DNA of 64,000 nucleotides from Rotaria socialis (GCA_905331475.1 CAJNYU010002676.1:210698-274697); one strand, 5' to 3'. Counted from the stretch's first letter, positions 51,598 through 63,145 are shown. The notes: a model not told the origin generated them from the letters alone. Numbers and translations: made by a program.

Positions 51598-53039
51598 TTA
51601 CTGCATCGAAAGTCGCCGCTTTCGAATCATTTTATTAGAAACAACGTCAAAATCACTGATACAAGTTTGTTCGAATGAACATGATCGTCTACGAAGTGAT
51701 GGTGAGATAGTAGCTGCTAGAATAGATTTGTTCGTTAATGTTAAATGAAAGCTATACAGATGAATATTTACTTTGCATTTGAGTACGAGTATCAGCTGCT
51801 TCACTAGGAGGATCAGAACAAGCTATAAGACAAAATGAATCAGTTTTTTTATCGATAAAGGTCATTAAAATAAGTATACTTACAAGAACCAGTTCTTGAA
51901 TAGCTTTGAGCGGCTTCTGTGTGTAAACCTTTAAAATAAAATTTTAAAGATTCATTAGATTCGACAAAAAAAAATTCATTTAAAGCTAACCATGGCCTGG
52001 TAACCGTTCTTCATCGATCGTTGAAAGTTGAGCAGTCGAAAATTGCAGTCGTAAATTCGTATATTCACGATCATGCGAATTATCAGTTGATTGAATCACT
52101 TGAGTTCGTTGTATTTCTGAATTTAAAAGATTAATTTTTCGTACTTTAAAATAAAATTTCATACCATCTGTATTATCATTTGAAGCAGCCGATAGAATCA
52201 CAGGCGATTGTAATAAAGAAAGGCTATGGTCATTGGTTTCATCATAATTTTCAATAGAGACAGAATATGATTCCTGTTGACTAAATGAATTAAAACCATG
52301 TGTAGCACAGTCATAATCCGTGGCATCTTAAAATATATAGATAATACATGTTTAACTCTACCAAAATATTTACCTTCAATTTGCGACGACAGTTCCATTT
52401 CATAGCTAGGCATATTGAAAAACTCGTCACCTGAAAGTGAACTAATGCTCAGCATACATAAACCAGTATTTCAACACTTACGAGGTGCAAATAGATTTAT
52501 GACAGCCGGCTCTACATAGAAAACATTAATAATTAATTTACATCGAAATAGTTTATATGAAATTACCGTCGCAGTGGCTCTCCGATTCTACCGGCTGATT
52601 GTCAAATACAGAACTGTATTCTACTAAAAGATACATGACAGGTGGTCTGGTTAGTGGTCACTAGTTGTAATGAAAACAGAGATTTTTACCAGGTGGACCA
52701 CAGACCTCTTGTAATTGTTGACTGTTGCCTGTTTGAATAATTATGTCAGGTTCTTGAATAGGAGTCGGTGGAGGAACAGCAATCGCATCATTCCGTGCCA
52801 TAACTATAGTATCTAAATTAAAGTGAAAACATCACAAAAATATTTTTCAAAATGATTCGAATAATACTTTGATCATTTTCTCCTTCATTTACTATTTCAA
52901 CGACTAAGACTGCTGTCTCTATTCAAATTTTAAAAATAGTAATTATAGTTGTTATTGATTAAATTATCTATCTCTTACGAATTGTCTCTTCTGATAGAGC
53001 TGGTGCATTTGCATTGTCATTATTCATTTGTTCGGCCAT
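51598..53039 (-). CDS. Paralogue A of a tandem family of micro-exon acidic proteins
   Basis: Read on the minus strand from ATG at 53039-53037 (MAEQMNNDNANAPALSEETI) to TAA at 51600-51598. It has eleven small exons, with every junction GT-AG and every intron phase 1. The exons encode in order segments beginning QTAVLVVEIVNEGEND, NTIVMARND, VEYSSVFDNQPVESE, EPAVINLF, RDEFFNMPSYEM, DATDYDCATHG, EIQRTQVIQ, GLHTEAAQ, SCSDPPSEAADT and TATISPSLRRRSCSF, about 300 residues. The body is acidic and rich in Ser, Asn, Gln and Thr with no known domain. The end (R-R-R-S-C-S-F ... KMIRKRRLSMQ) is basic and NLS-like. The N-Q-P-V-E exon, the S-x-S/N exon before last and the K/R-R-S terminal exon have counterparts in paralogues B and C. 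Function unknown; a nuclear, disordered protein is inferred. Confidence 0.75.
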
Positions 53040-54443
53040 TTTAATGTTTGCTCGTTAATACTTGGTTTAACTATATAAAACAAAACAAATAATTTTCATA
53101 GGAAAATGTACATAATTACACTTACATTATATGGTATACCTTAGGAAATGGCACGTTTATTTCATCAGTCTAGAGTATCATGCTGGCTTCATAAATACAT
53201 TTAGTAAATGCAACACAATCAACGTATGCTAGGTAAATAAATTGCGTCGATAAATAGCGGCCATACATTAAATACGAAAATCGACTTTCAGTAATTCCCT
53301 AAGACACTTGTGCCATCTATTATATAGAGAAACATTGCTTTACTTACAAAGTAATTCGAATATTAGCTGTATATTACTGCAGCATAAAGCGGGTTGAGAT
53401 AATCTATATACAATTCGTAAATACACGAGCGCTATCAACAACATGAATTACGTTGGCACTACTGCCATTGTATGTAGCTTATCTCGGCCCATAAGGCGAT
53501 GGATGTTAGATTGAAGTAAGTTCACTAGACTGAAATTATTCCAAACATCACATCTAAACTTTGTAATATAATTTTTTTTATTAGAATCAAAATTTCTTGT
53601 TAAAAAAATCATTGCTCACATTTCAATTAATTGAATAGGCGAAAATTCGAAGTTGAAATAGCTATTTGTAGGTCTCTAGTGGTTAGATATACGTTGGACC
53701 AAGATGTTTTGGTATCGGACTTGATCACAACAAATCTATTCCAGCATTTATTCGTAACACATTCTTACTGATGATTGAAATAGAGAAAGACCATGCACAT
53801 ATGTGCCAATGCTACTGAATGCAAATTCTCTTTTTCTTCTGATCGGTAGCCTTGTGACTGCATGATTAAGTAAACAATAAGTATGTGAAATCAGTTTTTC
53901 AATAGCAAGCATGTAATTTTTTTTCCAACATTTTTATGGTGCATTAAAATCACGGAGATTCGAAATCAAGAGAGAGCAATGAAAGAAGATTTTGAGTAAT
54001 AACTTCAAAATACTTCGAAATGCTATTGATTTTATTTCGTGTCAAATTGTTCACCTTAACCATAGGACATTGTTCGATTGTTGATCTCAACAGCGTATTA
54101 AAGTATATAGAGTAGAAATTAGCACGCCCGTATATCGTGACAGAAGTCATCATAGACAAGTTTTCTTTTCAATGTATAGATTTCCATTTTTAATCCCATA
54201 GGGATTGTACTAAGAGTTTTTTTTATTTTAACTCTAAAAATATCTAATTAAATTAATTAGCAACTATAAAAAAAACACAAAACAAATTCTATTAAAAACA
54301 AAATATCGTTTATACAGTTCTTTAGATACTGCAAAAAATAAAAAAATATTACAGTTCTTTACTTGAATTGGCAACCGGTATACAACTTTGTAAAGTTGTT
54401 CTGACTAAAATTTGCGCACATCGGAACAGAGAACTGCCGTATA
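53040..54443. other. Spacer between paralogues A and B
   Basis: About 1.4 kb holding the upstream region of paralogue A and the 3' flank of paralogue B, both on the minus strand. The sequence just upstream of the A start (ATTTTAATG-T-T-T then C-G-T-T-A-A-T-A) resembles that upstream of the B start, suggesting a duplicated leader. No other gene was recognised; the remainder is AT-rich. Confidence 0.5.
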
Positions 54444-56283
54444 TTATGGCGTAGATTTTCGCCATCGTTTTATACGTCCAGGAGTACGGTTCTTATCAGC
54501 TTGACGCTGTTCAATGGATGACATCGATCGTTTATGAGCTCTTGGTAGCGGCATGGTGGCTAGAATAAGTCATTTATATTACTATTAACATCGATGTATT
54601 CCAATGAAAATTTACTTGATACTTGAGCACGATTATCAATAGTTTCATTCGAATGAACAGCAACAGCTATAAGAAGAACAAATAAATTTTGTCTTTGAAA
54701 ATGAACACGCAAATATATATTTACAATCAACTGTTAAATTTTCATCAGTTACTTCCATAGGTTGATCTACAAAAATAAAATTTGATTCGATTACGCAAAA
54801 TAATTAATTTAAACTTGCCAGGCGCTTCCATGACTGGAACAGAGTCAACAACTGGATCATGCTGTGGTGGATTCATATTTTCATCGGTAAGAACATGCGT
54901 TGTTTGTTGTACTTCTAGAATACGAGATTTATTTTTCATACGTGTAAAAAAAGAACTCATACCTTCTTCATTCTCATCTTGCGTGAGATCAATTAAAACA
55001 CGTGGTACAACTGCACTCGATTGCAATTGAGGAGCTGAAAAAATGTATTTGTTTTTTATTGAAAACGAATAATTATTATGATGCATACCTTCATCGTCAG
55101 TTAGATCAATTACAACGATAGGTTCAAGACGCGAATTTCTGATGTCATCATCTTAAAAGCACGACAGAAAAGCTGATTTGAAGAAAACAGATTTTGTTTT
55201 AAATTACTATTTGGTTCGACTTGAGCTGGACTCTCCGCTGTTTCAACGGCATTACTCTCTGTGAGGAGTATTTGAATCTCTGAAATAAAATAAAAACGAA
55301 GAACATAATTATCAACCATAATACAAATGGTTATAATTACCATCATCTGCATCATTGACGGCAACCGGTAATGGCGCAGGTACATTGTGTAAATCAAAAG
55401 GAGATATTATATTATCATAAATGTTGGCATCTTAAAATATATAGGTAATACATCTATTTTTACTATGAGACGTTTACTTTGAGCTAGTGTAGTTATGTCT
55501 GGTTCATTATCAATAATAACGGCAGAAATCGGACCTAACAAAAAATGAATAATAAATTCATATCTACGTAGTTTACATGAACTTACTACCATGATCTCTC
55601 TCCAATTCTACCGGTTGATTTTCAAACATAAAATTGGATACTACTAAAAGATAAATAAAACCACATAAAATTTTCTAATCTTATACAACACATATCTAAT
55701 CAAAATTATTTATTACATACATGCATATTCATATGGAAACATTTTGTAAGCAAGACTTCAACAAGTTCTTGTTTAAAAAAAGGATTCATATGATAATGAT
55801 CAGATTCATGTAGATATTTAACAGGTTAAATTTCTTCAATAAATCATATTCCATCAACTATCAACTAGGGAACTCTGCTTCGAATGAGACATATATTTTT
55901 TTAGTGGCCATTAGTTGTAATAGAAAAACTATGTTTACCAAGCGAACTGGGAACGCCCTGAGATGGTTGACTATCGCCTGTTTGAATAGATATTTCATGT
56001 TCATCAATCAAATTAAAACCGTTCGTAGCACTGAGTGCTCTAGCTATGGCATCTAAATTAAATTCAAAAACATCATATAAATGCTTTTCAATATTATTAA
56101 AATAATACCTTCATCATGTGTTGTGTGATTCATTTCATCAAGGACCATTTCAGAGGTGTCTATTGAAGTTTTCAAAAAAGAGAGTTATCATTTTTTAAAT
56201 GAAATTATTCATGTTTTACTTGTTGTCTCGTCGTCTGATGATGCAGACAAAGTTGAATTTTCATCATTTGTTCGGTCAGACAT
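54444..56283 (-). CDS. Paralogue B of the micro-exon family, with SIM-like motifs
   Basis: ATG at 56283-56281 (MSDRTNDENSTLSASSDDET), TAA at 54446-54444; about thirteen small exons, all junctions in phase 1. Exon starts: NTSEMVLDEMNHTTHDE, DAIARALSATNGF, VSNFMFENQPVELE, GPISAVIIDNEPD, NANIYDNIIS, EIQILLTESNAVE, NDDIRNSRLEPIVVIDLTDD, APQLQSSAVVPRVLIDLTQD, EVQQTTHVLTDE, DQPMEVTDENLTVD, SVAVHSNETIDNRA and TTMPLPRAHKRSMSS. Two exons carry V-V-I-D-L-T-D-D-E and V-L-I-D-L-T-Q-D-E, which fit the hydrophobic-core-plus-acidic pattern of SUMO-interaction motifs. The C terminus (G-R-I-K-R-W-R-K) is basic. One intron appears to use a GC donor (near 54828). The 48-base stretch after N-E-E could be a spliced intron or coding, as it is open and a multiple of three. 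No catalytic domain or RING is seen. SUMO binding is inferred from motif shape only. Confidence 0.75.
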
Positions 56284-57281
56284 TTTAATTTTTCCTGGTC
56301 AATAATCAGTTTTTATCTACAAAACGAAAAAATAGTCATTGTAATAGATAAAATGTACCATGGTTGATAACACTCATAGTTGGCCACAATCATATAGAAG
56401 ATGACCCCTCAATATATATCATGATGCAATTACATGATAACATTTTTCCGTATAATGATTGAAGTTGCATACGTGGCTGTCTCACCTATTTATAGTTTAT
56501 CGTACTTGTATTATAAAATGTAATAAAAAATACACGTAATCAAAGTCGAAGAGTACAATAGATTAAATTCGAGTGTTTATAAACATATATGAATGTTAAC
56601 TAAACTTAGTGAATCAATTAGAATCAGCTTGCAACTATCCAGGAGTGGCTTAGTAGCTGAAGAGACTTATCAAAATATTTATTGTTCAATTTTCTGAAAT
56701 TCTCAAGGTAATGGTTCAAGGCTATAATTATACTACGTCTTTTTAAGGATGGCTTACATTTTATTTTTATACAAAAGTCGATCATTAAATGTAAAATTGC
56801 TTAGGCAAAAAAATGATGAAACTTTCAAATGAGATGAGAAAGTCTGTGTGTGTGTACCTTCGATACAAACTCCAGCATCCGTTAAAAACATTTACCATAC
56901 GACAGTAAACTCAAAAGATGTCAGTTTATTCGCTATGGAGCACTACTTGAAATACGACTTAAATCTGTAATTCAATACATAAAATGTATTATTGAGTTTT
57001 CCTGTCGATAAAAAGCCAGTTTCAACAATGATCCGTTTTTTTTATAATCATCATTCTAATAAGTTGTAATATATATCGATCAATCAAACCAAAAAAAACT
57101 TTTAACAACGGTTTTTATTTTTAACTTGTGCCTAATAAACTACTCACTGAACAAAGCACTTTGAAAGAAAAAAAAACAACTTCACTCGGTTTAAAATGAA
57201 TTTGAAATTAAAAGAAAAAACAACAAGCTGATATTACAGTTTTTCTATACGGAATAAACACCGAACAGAAGCAAATAAATG
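56284..57281. other. Spacer between paralogues B and C
   Basis: About 1 kb of AT-rich sequence containing the B upstream region and the C 3' flank. It includes a short GT run near 56846. No coding exon was recognised. Confidence 0.5.
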
Positions 57282-59193
57282 CTATGGCGACGATGGTCGA
57301 CATCTTTTTATATCACCTGAAATATATGTTTCATCAATTTCATCCGATGATATTGATCTTTTTTTGCTTTCTGATAAACTGATTGATGCTAGAATTGGTA
57401 AATACATTGATATTAATTCGAAACTATTCAAAGGAACATTTACCTTGAAACCGAGCACAATCCTCAATAGTTTCATTCGTATGGTCATTAGAAGCTAGAA
57501 AAAAAAATGGCAGTGTTCATTCGTCATATGTGTGTAGAAATTAATTTACAGGCAGTCGTTGGATTTTCATCAATAGCATCCGTAGGCAATTCTTGTAAAA
57601 AGAAAGAACATAATTTATAGGATACAATAAAGCACGAAAATTTTGACTTACCTGGGCTTGACAAGTTTGCTGGTATAGTTGAAACAGGCTCAGCAACTGG
57701 ATCATTCTGCGATTGGTTGCTATCTTGGTTATGATTAAGATGTTCTGCATTTGCAATTTCTTCCGTTTGTTGTACTTTTGGAAAGCATAGATTTTTACCT
57801 TCGCCTAAATCAACTGGTATAAGACGAGCTCTACCACAAGATGAGCTTGCAAACGATTCAGTTGAAGACGCTTCAAAAAGAAAATCGTTAGTTTTGCTTG
57901 TTAAAAATAAAATTATGCTCATTCCTACATTCTTCGCTATTATCCTCTGCGTAATCTATGCTATCAGAAGATGACGTGCCATCTAAAAGAAAAATATTAA
58001 ATGTACTCCTTCGAAAAATGACTATTGTTTTGTACCTTCTTCTTTCTTTGCCAGAGAATCAGCTTCATCAAAATATGAACTTGCGGGCGATTCTATTGAA
58101 GATGCTGCATCATTAAATCATTAGCTTTGTTTATTAAAAACTTAATATGTGCATTCATACCTTCGTCGTCTTCTTCTTCTTCAACTTCTCCTTTGTAGTC
58201 TTCATCAAATCCAATTACACTAGCATATGGACTTGCGGGAGGCTCTATTGAAGACAATTCAAACCGAAAATTATCAACTTTATTTATCAATAAATCAATT
58301 ATGTTTTCATATACCTTCTTCTTGTTCATCTATTATAAGACCGGTCGTACTTGAAGATGAGCTTATGGATGATTGTGCTGCAGACATTTTAAAAAGAAAA
58401 TGATAAGTTTCACTGGTTAATAAATCAAGTATTTCCATTCATACCGTCATCTTCTTGTTCATATTTTTGCTTAAGATCACTCACTTGTCCTTGAGCCAAT
58501 TCATTAGGGCGGTCAGGAACTCCATTTTCTTGAACATATAAAGCGACATTGTTTTGAAGCAAACATTGTTGATTCGACTTATCCAATGGTGCTATTTGAT
58601 TTTATGAAAAAAGAGAATATAAATTATATTTCGTTGAAAATCATAGGAGTTAATAAAATTGCCTTCATTGTGGTTCACACCAAGTTCGCCGGATGCTACA
58701 TGTTCAGTAACTAAATTAAAATCCTATTTTACATGATCATGAACAATATCATCGTAAAATCTATTGATAATCAATAACGATTCCTCCTATCAGGCACTCG
58801 TCTTCAATTTGTGAAAGTAGAATAATGATCGATACTCATAAATGAACATTTAACCACTTACTTGCGTTAGATACAAATAGAAAAGTAGGTTCTAAATAAA
58901 TTATTTTGAAGTAATAATTACATCTATGTAACCTATTTGAAATTACCGCCATGTTCGCAGTTGAGATCTAGCGGTTGATGGCTTGATGCAGAATTGTTTA
59001 TAACTAAAAAATAAACCATATTCAATCAAATTTGATTTCAAGAACTATTCTTTTTAATAAGAATATAGTCATTTCTATCCTTAACTACCGGTTACATCTA
59101 GTTCAGTCATAGCTATGGCATCGACGTATCATTCAGTCTATTGAAAATCATACCTTGATGATCTGTTGTATGATTTGTTTGACCATGAGCCAT
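57282..59193 (-). CDS. Paralogue C of the micro-exon family, 5' end uncertain or damaged
   Basis: The stop TAG (57284-57282) and the last exons match paralogues A and B: E-L-P-T-D-A-I-D-E-N matches D-Q-P-M-E-V-T-D-E-N, SSNDHTNETIEDCARFQ matches SVAVHSNETIDNRAQVS, then K-K-R-S-I-S-S. About fourteen exons, phase 1 throughout. The middle contains four related exons (AQSSISSSSS, EPPASPYAS, ESPASSYFDEAD, SSSTESFASSS), most ending in an acidic run. Upstream exons SCGMAHGQTNHTTDHQ, VINNSASSHQPLDL and EPTFLFVSNA align with B or A exons. No counterpart of the first coding exon was found. The intron after the NHTTDHQ exon has shrunk to about 32 bases and lost its AG, so the next exon may be skipped. 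The best ATG is 59193-59191 inside that exon; an alternative is 58387-58385 (MSAAQSSISS). It may be functional with a changed start, or decaying. Confidence 0.55.
57657..58444 (-). repeat. Four tandem copies of an exon-intron unit inside paralogue C
   Basis: Each unit is an intron starting GTATGAATG or close to it, with a shared body (runs like TTTATTAA, then GATTTTC), followed by an exon whose start resembles CATCTTCAATAGAATCGCCC. Copies start near 58444, 58317, 58162 and 57930 on the minus strand. In two copies the reading points to an acceptor at TCTTCAATAG. In another the matching bases read TCTTCAACTG and are coding, the acceptor having moved 12 bases upstream. Frame is preserved because units are phase-1 symmetric. 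A short non-member exon (DGTSSSDSIDYAED) sits between copies 3 and 4. Confidence 0.65.
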
Positions 59194-60821
59194 ACCACAC
59201 GAGACTATTGGATAAAGAAATAATTTATATTATGTGCCAAATAGAATTATAATATCTTACCTAATTTAGATATCGTAAATTTATTTTCCTATATAAAATA
59301 AAAGAATTCAGTTTAATAAAGTAATATTAAGTACTTGGTTTTTTAAAAAGAAAAATATCTCTTTCACTAATAACGCATACTATATATTAAAAATGATACA
59401 CTCAAAATCAAGTAAAAACCTATACTACTATATGAAAACAAATAGAGAACAAAAATACTCTCTTCATAAAAAGTAAGACTATAAACGAATCTGTCATAAG
59501 AATATCAGCATCTCATTGGATCTCTACTTTTCTCATGAGTCATATATTTGTTCTTTTTTGTTAAAGAGAACTAAGAGAACTCAAGTTTTTCAAGGCCAAT
59601 TAGACGTTCATACTATTTAAGAATGCTATTCATTTGACCATTACTGGTAGAGTGATTGCTAGATGATCCTTTCGTCGTATTAATTACTGAAGCCATATTC
59701 TGCATACTATACGTGCAGTTTATTCATAGAAGAAGAGCGACATCTTAAACAATAAAATAGCTAATGATATTCTATTCACATTGCTTTCTTTTCTTTTGAC
59801 TTTTATATTTCACAAAGAAATTTGAATTAATTAATGAATGAACAAGAAATAATTTTGTGGAACTCACATATGTCTTCGAAGAAAATAGTGAGCGTAAGTT
59901 CAAAAGCGAGATTTTTGCGGCTCCCCCCCCCCTCACAAGCACCGCCTCACAAACACCCCTCATAGCCCCCTCCAAGATTATAAAAATCGAAAAAAAATTC
60001 AACCACATCAAAATTTACCTTTAAATAAAATTTGACATTTTCTTAGCAACCTTGGCTTCCCTTAATTAGGAAATAAAATTTTCTTGGTAATAATCTTTTA
60101 CTATTGCATTTCAATTCATTCAAACTTCTAAACATGTTTCATTACATAAGACAATGTATTAAATTATCTACTAGCAGTTACAGCCTATGTGAGTTCCGCA
60201 TTTTAGGCCCATAGCGGCTGCGGTAACAAGCTTTTTCGAAAACGATAAAAAATAATCCATCTTAGAATAAGTTTGCCTTAGTTTAAATTTGAAATTTTTA
60301 AGTACTAAAAATTTGCGTGTTATTATTCGTACTTTTTTCATATAGATCATCAAAAAATAAGAAAAAAGTATCTTTTTATATTAATTTATTGTACAATTGA
60401 ATGAATATTATTATCTAAACTGTACCTATGCATGCATTATTGGGATATCTTTTGTAATGTTCTTGTTTAGGTATTCACACATCTATTCGTGCAAATAAAT
60501 AATGTTTGATGAAAATGCCAGTTAGTATCTTGTATTGAGTGAGATCTTGGTTTTGCTTTGTATTTTCAAAACGTTTCACATTTGGTAAATTTTAAATTTT
60601 CGCGCGCTCATCAACATGAGAAATAAAATATAAGTGACTTTTTAATAGAAGTTTTCTTTTTATCTATAGAGATCAACATTTTAACTGCTTGTACATTTTG
60701 ATCTCCGAAACAACGTGTACAGTTACACGCTACACGGGAAAACAGAGTGTACGCATACATCCTATTTTAGATTTCTATGAAGAACGTTAATGTTTATATA
60801 TTATTCTTTATTTGATTGAAA
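59194..60821. other. Gene-poor region
   Basis: About 1.6 kb of AT-rich sequence upstream of paralogue C and of the decayed protease gene. It contains a C-rich patch near 59922-59975 (a run of ten or more C, then CCTC/ACCCC steps), the only strongly GC-biased spot nearby. A remnant resembling a first-exon 3' end with a GTAAGA donor lies at about 59255-59290 (minus) but has no ATG. No gene was recognised. Confidence 0.5.
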
Positions 60822-63145
60822 ATGAACAATACAATTGATTATGTTGATCAAGAAATTTCAAATAATATTGATAAAAGTCGTGTTTATTCGTATATTGATG
60901 GAATATTCGATTGTACATTGATGAAAGTAAAATAACGGGTGCGCCAGGTGAAATGAGTCTCTCAGTATTTTTCGAATATGTCGTTCAGGTTCTCACGTAT
61001 TTATTTGATTTTTTTCTCTGAAAGATAGCCCATCGAATTCTCTACAAAACCTAGTGACGACAGTTCTTTCAACGAATCATCATGAAACTATATCCAGTCT
61101 ACACTACAATGCTCCAAAATAGTCCACTTTCAAATACGCATTTTTATAAAAACAATTATTTCACTTTTTCTATTCAAACAAATACGAGACTCCACTCTCA
61201 TGCAATTTTCCTCTGTTCTCAGGTTTAATCTCTCTAATAAGATATTTGGATAGGATTGCGAGTTGCCATCGATCAATTTTCTTCAAAAACGGTTTGAAAC
61301 TATCGATCTTCCTCATTTTATGGTACAAGAATTGCAAAAACCTCTTAATAGCATTATTTCCCTGTCAGAATGATAGAGAAAACAGTTATCGTCAATTTGG
61401 TATTACATCTGAATGCATCATCATTGCCTATTTAATGTAACAAAATCATAATTGCGTATAATTATACGAAAGATTCTCAAAACGAAAGTAGTGCCGAACC
61501 AAGAAGAGGCTTTTTCAGATAACCTGATGTGACGCTAAAATAAAGTTTTTGCTCAATTGATAGAGCTTTTCAAGAGCTACAAACTAGCCTACTCAATCCG
61601 TTTTCTAAGTAGGGAAAGAACAGTGCAAAATCGGAAATACAAAATACAGTGCTTCGAAAGTGGACTATTTTGGAGCCTTGTAGTGTAGACTGGATATAGT
61701 TTCATAATGATTCGTTGAAAGAACTGTCTTCACTAGGTTTTGTAGAGAATTCGATGGACTATCTTTCAGAGAAAAAAATCAAATAAATACGCGAGAACCT
61801 GAACGAGATATTCGAAAACTACGGATAGGCTCATTTCACCTGGCACACCCGTTAGTTTTCAGTTTTTAATTATTCAAAAATAGATCATTTCTAGCGTACC
61901 TTATAGTATGATGATGATAATAATAAAAACATTCTCGATGAAATTCAAATAACCATTGTTTATGAACCATTGAAATATTCATTATTGACACACAAGTAAG
62001 AATAATAATAGATTTATCTTGAATAAATAGAAGTTGTCTATCGAATGATATTTCTATATCAAATAATGAAACAAGTGTTAATTCCGGGACATTATTGTTT
62101 ATTTTCAAATGATTTAGATTCATTGGTAAGAAAAGAAATGTGTATGATTTTTGTACATTAATTTAACTTACAAGAGCTTTGGTGTACTTTAGACTAGCTC
62201 AGAAGAACAACAAATAATGTTAAACAACATAAATAATATGCCTAAATTAGTTCCAAATGAAAGAGCATTCATTAATATTCAAACCAATTCGATAGAAGAA
62301 ACATATCCTTATACATATGACGGATCAACGCATGGCAAATTTTTATACCGAAAGTTTCAAATGAAATTAAAATAAAATCGTCATTGTTATCGATTAGATC
62401 GTTAGTTTTGTGTATTGTAGTTGTTTATGAACGTGAAGCAGCAATTCAAATGACCTTCGGTAGTGGTTGTTTAATAGCCAATAGTCTTATTTTAATATGT
62501 GCGCATTGAATTCTGATAAAATAGTATTTACAACTAAAATACTTCAGCGTAGTTTAGCAGAAGAAAATATTGATGAACATACTGAGCTCAAAGATACGGA
62601 TACAGACCTTGCTTTATTAATGCTGGACAACGAAATACCAAATATAACAGAAGATCAATATTTGAATCCAAAATTTGATTTCGTTTCATTAAAATCAGGT
62701 AATATTCCGATCAATTCAAAGCTATATCTCGTCGGATATAATGGTGAATTGGGTGAACAACAGGACTTACACCATACAAATATTTAGAAGATTTCAATAA
62801 TTCAATGATTTACCAACTGAATCATTGTCATCATGTTAATTACAAGTCAATATCAATAGGACATCTTATCAGAGAAGCATGTCAAAATAATCCATATTTT
62901 TCACATAACTGTAGTACTTTGCCTGGTTCTAGCGGTTCGATTGTTACGGTGGATTAGCAGGTGTACATATTGGTATAAGTAACTGAAGAAGAAAAAAAAA
63001 TAATGAGATTTTTTTTACTAAAGATACGTATAATAAGTATGTATCAATTAATTCAAATCAATTTCAAACATTTATTGGTGAAACAATTTCACCAAATGTA
63101 AAAGATGCTAAAGTAATTAAAAATTGGTTATTTGATTCTATGTAA
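60822..63145 (+). pseudogene. Decayed S1-like (trypsin-fold) protease gene
   Basis: Pieces of a trypsin-like domain occur in order but in shifting frames. A 5' exon starts at ATG 60822 (MNNTIDYVDQEISNN) and another coding-like stretch lies at about 61910-62000. Then come F-G-S-G-C-L-I-A-N-S-L-I-L-I-C-A-H around the catalytic His (to 62506), DTDLALLMLDNE with the Asp (about 62605), and T-L-P-G-S-S-G-S-I-V with the Ser (about 62925). Lesions: a TGA directly after the His (62507-62509), a frame change near 62340, another near 62762, and a third near 62945, followed by a final open stretch ending TAA at 63143-63145. A TA-flanked inverted-repeat element occupies the first apparent intron. It could instead be an active gene with unread short introns, but the stop in the C-A-H motif argues against that. 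Confidence 0.6.
60935..61852. mobile_element. 918-bp non-autonomous element with 197-bp inverted repeats
   Basis: Left arm 60935-61131 and right arm 61656-61852 are inverted copies with few mismatches (for example ACGGGTGCGCCAGG on the left, ACGGGTGTGCCAGG on the right). The block is bounded by TA on both sides (60933-60934 and 61853-61854), as in Tc1/mariner-type insertion. The 520-bp centre has only a 64-codon ORF with no transposase features, so this is a foldback or MITE-like derivative. High arm identity suggests either a fairly recent insertion or arm-to-arm correction. It lies in what reads as an intron of the decayed protease gene, between a GTAAAA donor and a downstream acceptor. Confidence 0.8.

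Noticed and set aside
59922..59975. C-rich patch as a telomere-like or satellite repeat
   Set aside because: No regular unit; only a homopolymer run and irregular C-rich steps.
61246..61440. 64-codon ORF inside the inverted-repeat element as a transposase
   Set aside because: Too short, with no D-D-E/D pattern or DNA-binding helix.
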